41,634 nucleotides of DNA, taken from JBOGGX01 sp050744245 (lineage in GTDB: Bacteria; Actinomycetota; Acidimicrobiia; Acidimicrobiales; JBOGGX01). A program made the position numbers and the translations under genes. The stretch spans positions 1-41,634 of the forward strand of contig JBOGGX010000137.1 of the NCBI GenBank assembly GCA_050744245.1. The letters are read 5' to 3'. This document shows positions 15,872 through 24,119 of the stretch, in pieces. Numbering within the stretch: position 1 is the first letter of the stretch; each line of letters starts with the position of its first letter. Under the pieces are notes generated by a model that was given only the letters and a program-made list of their open reading frames with translations, did no database searches and was not told the origin of the DNA.

Positions 15872-16399
15872 ATGACCGTACCCATCGGGCGGGCGGCGGC
15901 GAGCACCGACGACACCCTGGCCGACCTGCACCGGGCCCACTACCGCTCGCTGGTCCGCCTGGCCTATCTGCTGCTCGGCGATCAGGGTCGATCCGAGGAG
16001 GTCGTCCAGGACGCCTTTGTGAAGCTGCAACTGCGCTGGGGCGGGTTGCGCCAGGTCGACAAGGCCCCCGCCTACCTGCGCAGCGTGGTGCTCAACCAGG
16101 CCCGGTCGGCGCTGCGCCACCGCGAGGTGGTCGATCGCCACGACGCCCGCCGGACGGTCGAGCGGGCGTCACCGTCGCCCGCGGCCGCGGCGCTGGCCGA
16201 CGCCGACCACGAACGGGTGATCGCCGCCATGCGCCTGCTGCCCGAGCGGCAGCGCGAGGCGCTGGCCCTGCGCTTCTACCTCGACCTGTCCGAGGCGGAG
16301 ATGGCGGCGGCCATGAAAGTCTCGCCCGGATCGGTGAAGACCCACGTGCACCGCGGCCTGGCCCGCCTGGCCGGCCTGCTCCAGGAGGAGCGAGCATGA
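15872..16399 (+). CDS. ECF RNA polymerase sigma factor (SigE-family)
   Basis: A 175-residue group 4 sigma factor. Region 2 spans about residues 20-85 (LHRAHYRSLVRLAYLLLGD, SEEVVQDAFVKLQLRW, PAYLRSVVLNQARSALR). Region 4 spans about 118-170 (MRLLPERQREALALRFYLDLSEAEMAAAM, VSPGSVKTHVHRGLARL), the helix-turn-helix for the -35 element. ATG 15872 was preferred over GTG 15863 because AGGGG at about 15857-15861 is correctly spaced for it. The stop overlaps the next ATG (ATGA). That gene encodes a one-pass membrane protein, the usual place for a sigma regulator. Confidence 0.9.
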   Translation: MTVPIGRAAASTDDTLADLHRAHYRSLVRLAYLLLGDQGRSEEVVQDAFVKLQLRWGGLRQVDKAPAYLRSVVLNQARSALRHREVVDRHDARRTVERASPSPAAAALADADHERVIAAMRLLPERQREALALRFYLDLSEAEMAAAMKVSPGSVKTHVHRGLARLAGLLQEERA

Positions 16400-17787
16400 C
16401 CCGCGACCCGTTGAACGAAGACCACCTGCGCGCCGCCCTGCGGGCCGAGGCGGCTGCCATCGCGCCCGATGACGACGCATCGCTCGACACCATCCGCCGC
16501 CGGGGCCGGACCGCCATCGTCCGCCGCCGGGCCGTGCTCGGTGGGGTGCTGGGCGTCGCCGTGCTCCTGGCCGGGGCGGCCGTGGTCCTGCCCCAGCTTG
16601 GTGATGACGACGACACGGTGATCGTCGACCCCGGCCCAGACGATCCGACGTCCACGACCGCGCCCGAGCCGACCACCACGGTCCCACCGACGACCACGAC
16701 CCCGCCCGCGGAGAACGCCTCGTATCTGTGGCCGCCGCCCGGCCACCAGCAGTACACAGATCCGGTCGACGCCGCCCGTTCGTTCGTCACGGAGTACGTC
16801 GGGTTCGCCGACCCGCAGTTCGGCGAGGTTCGAGAGGCCGAACCGCGGCTGGTCGAGGTCGACGTGCTCGCCCTGGGCGAGGAGGGCCAGCCGTTCGGCG
16901 GGCAGGTCTGGAGCACCCTCCAGGTGGCCCAGATCGGTGACGGGACCTGGCGGGTGCGGTCGGCGGCGTCGGAGGAGGTCATGGTCGAGGACGTCGAGGC
17001 CACCGGTTCGTCGGTCACCGTCCGCGGCCGCGGCACCGGCTTCGAGGGCACCCTCAACGCCTACGCGGTGACGGCCGACGGCGGGCGGCTGGGTGACCCG
17101 GCGATCATCACGGTGGAGTGCTGCACCGACCCTCAGCCGTTCGCGGCGACGATCGCCGTTCCCGCGCGGCCGGCCTCCGTGCTGGTGGTGGCCGCCACCG
17201 GTCTCGAAGGCGGCAGCGACTTCTCGGCCGTGCCGGTCGCCACGACGTCGACCACCAATGTCTCGGTCTACTTCGTCGGGCCGGACGGCACGGTGCAGCC
17301 GGTCGCCCGTCGGGTCCCCCCGCCGGCGGTCCTCGGCGGCGCCCTGTCCGCCCTGTTCAATGGTCCGACCGACACCGAGACCGCCGCCGGCGTCTCGACC
17401 GCCCTTCCGGCCGCGGCACCGAACCTGCATCCGACCGCGACCATCAACGGTGATGTGGCCACCGTCGACATCCCCGTCGGTCTGGCCCAACCCGACCCGA
17501 GCCAGGCCGGCCAGACCCTCCCGGCCGACCAGGCCGGGATCATGGTCGAACAGCTCTACCGCACGGTGTTCCAGTTCCCGAACGTCTCCCAGGTGCAGTT
17601 CACCCTGTCCGGGAGCTGCGAGGACTTCGGTCTCCGGATCGGCCGCGGGGCACCTGCCTGTTCGACCGGGCCCTCCTGGAGGGTGAGAACTGACCCATAC
17701 TCGACGCATCTCGCGCCGCTGAGCGGCGCGTCGTGCGTCGAGGATGGGCTCGGGTTGCGAACGGCGGCCGGACGTGGTTTGCTTTAG
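16396..17787 (+). CDS. membrane-anchored Gmad2/GerMN domain protein (C-terminal frame doubtful)
   Basis: Cytoplasmic head of about 45 residues, one membrane helix (about 46-69), a Thr/Pro-rich linker, a Gmad2-like Ig domain (about 195-285: VTVRGRGTGFEGTLNAYAV, then ECCTDPQPFAATI), and a GerMN domain (about 288-420: VSVYFVGPDGTVQPVARRV to VQFTLSGSCEDFG). Overlap with the sigma gene suggests it senses envelope state and controls that sigma, but no known anti-sigma domain is visible. As written the frame runs through a hairpin into the groEL CIRCE element and stops at 17787. A shift at about 17648-17652 would instead give RGTCLFDRALLEGEN and stop at 17693, which looks more natural. Confidence 0.75.
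   Translation: MTRDPLNEDHLRAALRAEAAAIAPDDDASLDTIRRRGRTAIVRRRAVLGGVLGVAVLLAGAAVVLPQLGDDDDTVIVDPGPDDPTSTTAPEPTTTVPPTTTTPPAENASYLWPPPGHQQYTDPVDAARSFVTEYVGFADPQFGEVREAEPRLVEVDVLALGEEGQPFGGQVWSTLQVAQIGDGTWRVRSAASEEVMVEDVEATGSSVTVRGRGTGFEGTLNAYAVTADGGRLGDPAIITVECCTDPQPFAATIAVPARPASVLVVAATGLEGGSDFSAVPVATTSTTNVSVYFVGPDGTVQPVARRVPPPAVLGGALSALFNGPTDTETAAGVSTALPAAAPNLHPTATINGDVATVDIPVGLAQPDPSQAGQTLPADQAGIMVEQLYRTVFQFPNVSQVQFTLSGSCEDFGLRIGRGAPACSTGPSWRVRTDPYSTHLAPLSGASCVEDGLGLRTAAGRGLL
17699..17745. repeat. 47-nt hairpin element, third copy; possible terminator
   Basis: Arms CTCGACGCA (17700-17708) and TGCGTCGAG (17734-17742) pair. Inside, CGCGCCGC (17712-17719) pairs with GCGGCGCG (17723-17730) around a TGA loop. 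Total length and both arms match the two elements at 6984-7090. It lies between the GerMN gene and the groEL promoter. No T-tract follows, so a rho-independent terminator is uncertain. Confidence 0.75.
17755..17783 (+). promoter_or_regulatory. possible groEL promoter
   Basis: TTGCGA (17755-17760), a 17-nt spacer, then TTTGCT (17778-17783) directly before the CIRCE element. The -10 match is weak, but the position, with CIRCE at the start site, is as expected. Confidence 0.35.
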
Positions 17788-17810
17788 CAGTCTCGGATCG
17801 AGAGTGCTAA
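17784..17810. promoter_or_regulatory. CIRCE operator (HrcA binding site)
   Basis: TTAGCAGTC, nine bases, GAGTGCTAA. The right arm matches the CIRCE consensus exactly and the left arm differs at one base (G for C). It lies 22 bp before the groEL start. HrcA repression of groEL follows from knowledge of the element; hrcA is not in this window. Confidence 0.92.
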
Positions 17811-17832
17811 AGCCGAACCCGGAGGAAACGGG

Positions 17833-19458
<1,626 letters not shown>

Positions 19459-19480
19459 TCACGATCTGTTTCCACCGCGA

Positions 19481-19522
19481 CAACGGCGGCCAGCTCCTCG
19501 GGCTGGCCGCCGTTGCCTTTTT
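19481..19522 (+). terminator. rho-independent terminator of groEL
   Basis: Perfect 14-bp stem CAACGGCGGCCAGC (19481-19494) with GCTGGCCGCCGTTG (19502-19515), a 7-nt loop, then CCTTTTT. It starts 22 bp after the groEL stop. Confidence 0.93.
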
Positions 19523-19557
19523 CGGGGATGATCGAGACCGACCCAGGGAGCAGCCGA

Positions 19558-20034
19558 ATGAACGAGGTCGCCACCGCCGCCGAGATCGACCACCTGGCCT
19601 TCCTGCTCGGCTCGTGGGTCGGTGAGGGCGAGGGCCGGTATCCCACGATCTCGCCGTTCCGCTACTCGGAGGAGGTCACCTTCGGGCACGTGGGCCGCCC
19701 GTTCGTCACGTATGTCCAGCGCACGATCCGCCAGGACGTCGGGCTGCCGGCCCACGGCGAGTCCGGGTACCTGCGGCCCGCGCCCGGCGGTCGCGTCGAG
19801 CTGATGCTGGGGCACACCTTCGGACTGGTCGAGCTGGCCGAGGGGACGGTCGACGGCACGCGGCTCGAGCTGGCCTCGACCACGGTCGGTCGCAGCGGCA
19901 CCGCCAAGGAGGTCACCGCCATCGAGCGCAGCATCGAGGTCGCCGGCGACGTGCTCAGGTACACGGTGCGCATCGCGGCCGTCGGCCAGCCGATCCAGCA
20001 CCACCTCCAGGCCGAGCTCCACCGCCGCCCCTAG
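19558..20034 (+). CDS. nitrobindin-like FABP-family heme-binding protein
   Basis: A 158-residue beta-barrel protein of the nitrobindin (THAP4-like/DUF1794) family. Hallmarks are LAFLLGSWVGEGEGRYPTI with the GxWxGxGxG pattern near the N-terminus, FRYSEEVTFGHVGRPFVTY, GESGYLRPAPGGRVELML, and the end HHLQAELHRR, where the heme-ligand His of the family lies. Related proteins bind ferric heme and act on peroxynitrite or nitric oxide. ATG 19558 has a GGGAG site 8 nt upstream. It starts 35 bp after the groEL terminator, so it needs its own promoter, which I could not identify. Confidence 0.85.
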   Translation: MNEVATAAEIDHLAFLLGSWVGEGEGRYPTISPFRYSEEVTFGHVGRPFVTYVQRTIRQDVGLPAHGESGYLRPAPGGRVELMLGHTFGLVELAEGTVDGTRLELASTTVGRSGTAKEVTAIERSIEVAGDVLRYTVRIAAVGQPIQHHLQAELHRRP

Positions 20035-20070
20035 CCCTCGGCTTTCGCCCTCGCCTCCTCCGACCCGATG

Positions 20071-20202
20071 TCCACAGCCCGACCTTTAAGGACGCTGGGG
20101 GTCGCCATGCGGACTTGAGCGCGCGCAAACGGTGGCGGGTTTCCACAGGCTGACCTTTGAGGACGCTGGGGGTCGCCATACGGACTTGAGCGCGCGCAAA
20201 CG
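20071..20202. repeat. 61-bp direct repeat, two copies
   Basis: Copies at 20071-20131 and 20142-20202 (period 71) match at about 57 of 61 positions. Each starts TCCACAG, contains GACGCTGGGGGTCGCCAT and ends GAGCGCGCGCAAACG. They lie in the 248-bp gap before fdhD, next to a G/C-only low-complexity stretch (about 20211-20265). No open frame is suggested. They may be a mobile or regulatory repeat. Confidence 0.85.
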
Positions 20203-20268
20203 CTCCGCTCCGGGCCGGGGCCGGGCCGGGGCCAGGCCGGGGATGGGCCATCGGGGGCGGGGGGCCGG

Positions 20269-20274
20269 TAGCCT
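20269..20274 (+). promoter_or_regulatory. -10-like hexamer for fdhD, leaderless spacing
   Basis: TAGCCT ends 8 nt before ATG 20283, with no Shine-Dalgarno between them. Confidence 0.45.
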
Positions 20275-20282
20275 CTCGGGCG

Positions 20283-21146
20283 ATGCCGCGAGGGCGTACG
20301 GCCAAGGTCCTGGTCCACCGGATCGACGGCGAGGCGGTGGCTCGGGTGCCCGACCAGGTGATCGTCGAGGAGCCGCTCGAGATCCGCCTCGACGGCCACC
20401 TGGTCACCACGACGATGCGCACGCCGGGCCACGACTTCGAGCTGGCCGTCGGGCTGTGTCACACCGACGGCCTCCTGGCCGGCGCCCCCGTGCTCCGTGC
20501 CCGCTACTGCACCCCGGAGGCTTTCGGCGCGGCGAACGAGTTCAACGTGGTCACGGTCGAGACGGGCCACCGGGCCCCGGTACCGACGGCCCGGCTGGCC
20601 ACGACCACCTCGTCGTGCGGACTCTGTGGCTCGACCTCGCTCGACGATCTGCGGCAACGCCTGCGCCCGCTCCCGCCCCATGCGCCCTTCCCGCTGAGCG
20701 TCCTGGCCGGCGCGCCCGACCGCATCCGCCGCGAGCAGCGCCTGTTCGCCGCGACCGGTGGAGTCCACGCCGCAGCCGCCTTCGACCGGACGGGCGAGCC
20801 GGTCGTCGTGCGGGAGGACATCGGCCGCCACAACGCGGTCGACAAGGTCGCCGGCCGGCTGCTCCTCGACGAACGCCTCGGCCGACCTCGACCCGACCCG
20901 GCGCTCGACCTCGCGCTCTACGTAAGCGGTCGGGCGTCGTTCGAGATCGTGCAGAAGGCCTGGGCCGCCGGCTTCACCGCCGTCATCGCGGTGTCGGCCC
21001 CCTCCAATCTCGCCGTCGACGCGGCCCGCACCGCGGGCATGACGCTGGCCGGCTTCGCCCGCGGCCGGCGCCTCAACGTGTACGCCCCCGCAGAGCTCGA
21101 CGGGGACCGGGACCGCGACCACGACCGCGCAGGTCCATGGGCCTGA
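20283..21146 (+). CDS. fdhD: formate dehydrogenase accessory sulfurtransferase FdhD
   Basis: A 287-residue FdhD. It passes sulfur to the molybdenum cofactor so that formate dehydrogenase becomes active. Seen: EEPLEIRLDGHLVTTTMRTPGHDFELAVG, the sulfur-carrying loop SSCGLCGS (CxxC), ATGGVHAAA, REDIGRHNAVDKV, SGRASFEIVQKAWAAG, and APSNLAVDAARTAGMTLAGF. All are canonical. The C-terminus ends in an Asp/Arg run (DGDRDRDHDRAG). Its stop overlaps the start of the molybdoenzyme gene by 10 nt, so enzyme and activator are translationally coupled. Confidence 0.95.
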   Translation: MPRGRTAKVLVHRIDGEAVARVPDQVIVEEPLEIRLDGHLVTTTMRTPGHDFELAVGLCHTDGLLAGAPVLRARYCTPEAFGAANEFNVVTVETGHRAPVPTARLATTTSSCGLCGSTSLDDLRQRLRPLPPHAPFPLSVLAGAPDRIRREQRLFAATGGVHAAAAFDRTGEPVVVREDIGRHNAVDKVAGRLLLDERLGRPRPDPALDLALYVSGRASFEIVQKAWAAGFTAVIAVSAPSNLAVDAARTAGMTLAGFARGRRLNVYAPAELDGDRDRDHDRAGPWA

Positions 21147-23419
21147 AGGACCAATTCACCGGTTGGAACCGGGACACCTGGGTCAGCCTCCGGCCCTACG
21201 GGATCGGGAGCCGCGAGCAGAAGCCCAACCACTATCTCGAGATGGCCAAGGTGGCCTGGGCCAACCGGGGCCATCCGAAGTACGCGTGGGACGTCCTGAC
21301 CAAGGGCACGTGCGACGGCTGCGCCCTGGGTGTGGCCGGGTTCCACGACTGGACCATCGATGGCATCCACCTCTGCACCACCCGCCTCCGGCTCCTCGAG
21401 GTCAACACCGCCGACGCGTTCGACCCTATCGTGCTGTCCGACATCGCCCCCCTCCGCGACCGCACCGGGGCGCAGCTGCGGGCCCTGGGCCGGCTCGGCC
21501 ACCCGATGCGCCGCCGCGCCGGCGACCGGGGCTTCGAACAGATCAAGTGGGACGACGCCATCGACGCCATCGTCACCGCGATCGGCGCCACCAGCCCCGA
21601 ACGCGTCGCGATCTATCTCACCAGCCGCGGCATCACCAACGAGACCTACTACGTGGCCGGCAAGGCGGCCCGAGCCATGGGCATCGCCAGCGTCGACAAC
21701 GCCGCCCGGGTGTGCCACGCCCCGTCGACCCTCGGCCTGAAGGCGACCGTTGGTGTCGCGGCCACGACCTGCTCATATCAAGACCTCATCGAGAGCGACC
21801 TGGTCGTGCTCTGGGGGGCCAACCCGGCCAACACCCAGCCGGTGCTGATGAAGTACCTGTACCTGGCCAAGAAGCGTGGTTGCCGCATCGTCGTGGTCAA
21901 CCCGTTCCTGGAGCCAGGGCTCGAGCGCTACTGGGTACCGTCCAATGTGGAATCTGCACTTTTCGGGACGAAGATGTGCGACCTCCACATCCCGGTCCGC
22001 CCCGGTGGCGACGTCGCCTTCGCCAGCGCCGCGCTCAAGCTCCTCATCGAGAACGGCGGGGTCGACCAGGCATTCATCGCCGATCACACCGAGGGCTGGG
22101 ACGACCTGGTCGCCGCCATCGAACGTCACGACATCGACGATCTCCTCGCCCGCGCCGGCCTCACCCGAGCCCAGGTCGACGCCTTCGTCGACCTTTACGC
22201 CTCGGCGCCGTCGGCCATCCTCGTCTGGTCGATGGGGGTCACCCAACACCGCGGCGCGGTCGACACGGTCCGCTCGATCGTCAACCTCGGGCTCGCCCGC
22301 GGCAACGTGGGCCGCGACGGCGCCGGCCTCATGCCGATCAGAGGTCACTCCGGTGTCCAGGGCGGCGCCGAGATGGGCGCATACTCGACCGCCCTCCCGG
22401 GCGGGCTGCCCGTCGACGAGACCAATGCGGCCGCCATCGCCGCGCGCTGGGGCTTCGACATACCCAGCCGCCCGGGCCTCGCCGCCCCGGAGATGATCGA
22501 CGCGGCCCGAGCCGGCGGGCTCGACGTCCTGTGGGCCTCGGGCGGCAACTTCCTCGATGTCCTCCCCGATCCCGGGCGCGTGCACCAGGCGCTCTCGAAC
22601 GTCCCGCTTCGGGTCCACCAGGACATCGTCCTCAGCTCGCAGATGCTCGTCGACGGCGACGACGTCATCCTGCTGCCGGTGGCCACCCGCTACGAGCAGG
22701 AGGGGGGCGGCACCGAGACCACGACCGAGCGCCGCATCATCTTCTCTCCCGAGATCCCCCGCCAGGTGGGGGAGGCCCGATCGGAGTGGCGCCTGTTCGC
22801 CGACGTCGCCACCCGGGTCCGGCCGGAGCGAGCCGACGCCTTCGCCTGGCCCAGCAACCGGGACCTACGCCGGGAGATCGCGGTCGTCGTGCCCATGTAC
22901 CGGGGCATCGAGGACCTGGCCACCACCGGCGACGCCGTGCAGTACGGAGGGCGTCACCTGTGCGCGGATGGCATCTTCCCGACCGTCAACGGCCGGGCCC
23001 GGTTCAGCGCCGTCGAGCAGCCGGACCTGACACTGCCGCCCGGCCGTTTCTTCCTGTCGACCCGCCGGGGCAAGCAGTTCAACACGATGGTGCATGGCGC
23101 GGTCGATCCGCTCACCGGGGCCGGACGGGACGCGGTGTTCGTCGACCGGAGCGACGCCCAACGTCTCGGATGGGCCGAGGGCGACGAGGTCGTCGTCCGG
23201 TCGGACGTCGGACGCCTCGTCGGCCGGGTCAAGCTGGCCCGGCTCCCGACCCGGACCGTCCAGGTCCACTTCCCCGAGGGCAACGCGCTGATCCGCGGCG
23301 ACGCCGACCATAGGGAGCCCAGGTCGCGGGTGCCCGACTTCAACGCCGTCGTCAGCATCGAAAAGTCCGCCCGGGCGGACACGTCCGGCCCGCCCGCCGG
23401 ATCCGAAGAGGTGTCGTGA
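21137..23419 (+). CDS. molybdopterin oxidoreductase, FdhF/YdeP-like formate dehydrogenase alpha
   Basis: A 760-residue molybdopterin-bis-guanine-dinucleotide enzyme. The N-terminus has KGTCDGCALG (Cys59, Cys62) and a further Cys80; this does not match the four-Cys cluster site of classical formate dehydrogenase H. NAARVCHAPST places Cys193 where formate dehydrogenases carry the Mo-binding Cys or Sec (ARVUHGPS in E. coli FdhF). The cofactor region VVLWGANPANTQPVLM and the C-terminal dinucleotide-binding domain (FFLSTRRGKQFNTMVHG onward) are intact. It fits the FdhF/YdeP family. Formate is the likely substrate because fdhD is coupled; no diaphorase or membrane subunit is next to it. Confidence 0.88.
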   Translation: MGLKDQFTGWNRDTWVSLRPYGIGSREQKPNHYLEMAKVAWANRGHPKYAWDVLTKGTCDGCALGVAGFHDWTIDGIHLCTTRLRLLEVNTADAFDPIVLSDIAPLRDRTGAQLRALGRLGHPMRRRAGDRGFEQIKWDDAIDAIVTAIGATSPERVAIYLTSRGITNETYYVAGKAARAMGIASVDNAARVCHAPSTLGLKATVGVAATTCSYQDLIESDLVVLWGANPANTQPVLMKYLYLAKKRGCRIVVVNPFLEPGLERYWVPSNVESALFGTKMCDLHIPVRPGGDVAFASAALKLLIENGGVDQAFIADHTEGWDDLVAAIERHDIDDLLARAGLTRAQVDAFVDLYASAPSAILVWSMGVTQHRGAVDTVRSIVNLGLARGNVGRDGAGLMPIRGHSGVQGGAEMGAYSTALPGGLPVDETNAAAIAARWGFDIPSRPGLAAPEMIDAARAGGLDVLWASGGNFLDVLPDPGRVHQALSNVPLRVHQDIVLSSQMLVDGDDVILLPVATRYEQEGGGTETTTERRIIFSPEIPRQVGEARSEWRLFADVATRVRPERADAFAWPSNRDLRREIAVVVPMYRGIEDLATTGDAVQYGGRHLCADGIFPTVNGRARFSAVEQPDLTLPPGRFFLSTRRGKQFNTMVHGAVDPLTGAGRDAVFVDRSDAQRLGWAEGDEVVVRSDVGRLVGRVKLARLPTRTVQVHFPEGNALIRGDADHREPRSRVPDFNAVVSIEKSARADTSGPPAGSEEVS

Positions 23420-23475
23420 CGGTGAAAGTTGCCCCTCCGGATCGCCAAACCGGGCCCGACGCGGGAGAATGGGTC

Positions 23476-24117
23476 ATGGTCAAGGGTCGGGGACGGCGGC
23501 TCCTGCGGCTGGTCGCGGTGCTGGCCGGCGGGGCCGCGCTGGTCGCGGGCTGCGGCGGAACCGGCGCCCAGTACGTCACCAACCACGACGCCGGCTTCTT
23601 CCTCAGGGTCCCCAACAGCTGGCAGCGCTTCGACATCGAGGAGTCCCAGCGCCCGGACGACGCCACCGCCGACGCCTGGCAGGTGTTCCTCGACGCCAAC
23701 GACGATCCGACCGTCGATCACCTGAACACGGTCGACGTCGAGCAACCGGTGGCCCTGGTCGAGGTCAGACCCCTGCTCTCCGCCCAGCGCCAGCAGGTGT
23801 CGCTCGGCTATCTGCGCTCGCTGGTGCTCGGCGGCCAGGCCGATCCGCTCAACCTGGTGTCGAGCGGCGACCCCGACATCGAGCTCGTCGCCTACGAGGA
23901 GCTCACCGAGGCCGACGGTCACTGGGGGAGCTGGATCGTGGTCACCGTGGGCACCGGCGGCGACGGCGAACCGGTCACCATCGGCCACCAGGTCATGGTC
24001 GATCCCGACCTGACCACGATGTACCGCCTCCAGGTTGCCTGCCAGGCGGCGTGTTACGACGACCACCGCCAGGAGATCGATCGGGTGTTCTCCTCTTGGA
24101 CGATCGAGGAGCAGTAG
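23476..24117 (+). CDS. putative lipoprotein of unknown function
   Basis: From ATG 23476 a 213-residue protein has a lipoprotein signal: RGRRLLRLVAVLAGGAALVAGC, lipobox LVAGC, so it is probably exported and lipid-anchored. The mature part (GFFLRVPNSWQRFDIEE, later MYRLQVACQAACYDDH) resembles one-domain actinobacterial lipoproteins that bind a small hydrophobic or structural partner, but I do not recognise a family. A longer start at GTG 23416 overlaps the molybdoenzyme stop; ATG 23476 was preferred because it places the signal at the N-terminus with GGGAGA upstream. The stop is 2 bp before the FtsH-like gene. Confidence 0.75.
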   Translation: MVKGRGRRLLRLVAVLAGGAALVAGCGGTGAQYVTNHDAGFFLRVPNSWQRFDIEESQRPDDATADAWQVFLDANDDPTVDHLNTVDVEQPVALVEVRPLLSAQRQQVSLGYLRSLVLGGQADPLNLVSSGDPDIELVAYEELTEADGHWGSWIVVTVGTGGDGEPVTIGHQVMVDPDLTTMYRLQVACQAACYDDHRQEIDRVFSSWTIEEQ

Positions 24118-24119
24118 CC

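Noticed and set aside
19481..19522. Riboswitch or small RNA after groEL
   Set aside because: A perfect stem followed by five T is fully explained as an intrinsic terminator.
21713..21715. Selenocysteine codon in the formate dehydrogenase
   Set aside because: The codon at the Mo-ligand position is TGC (Cys193), not TGA.
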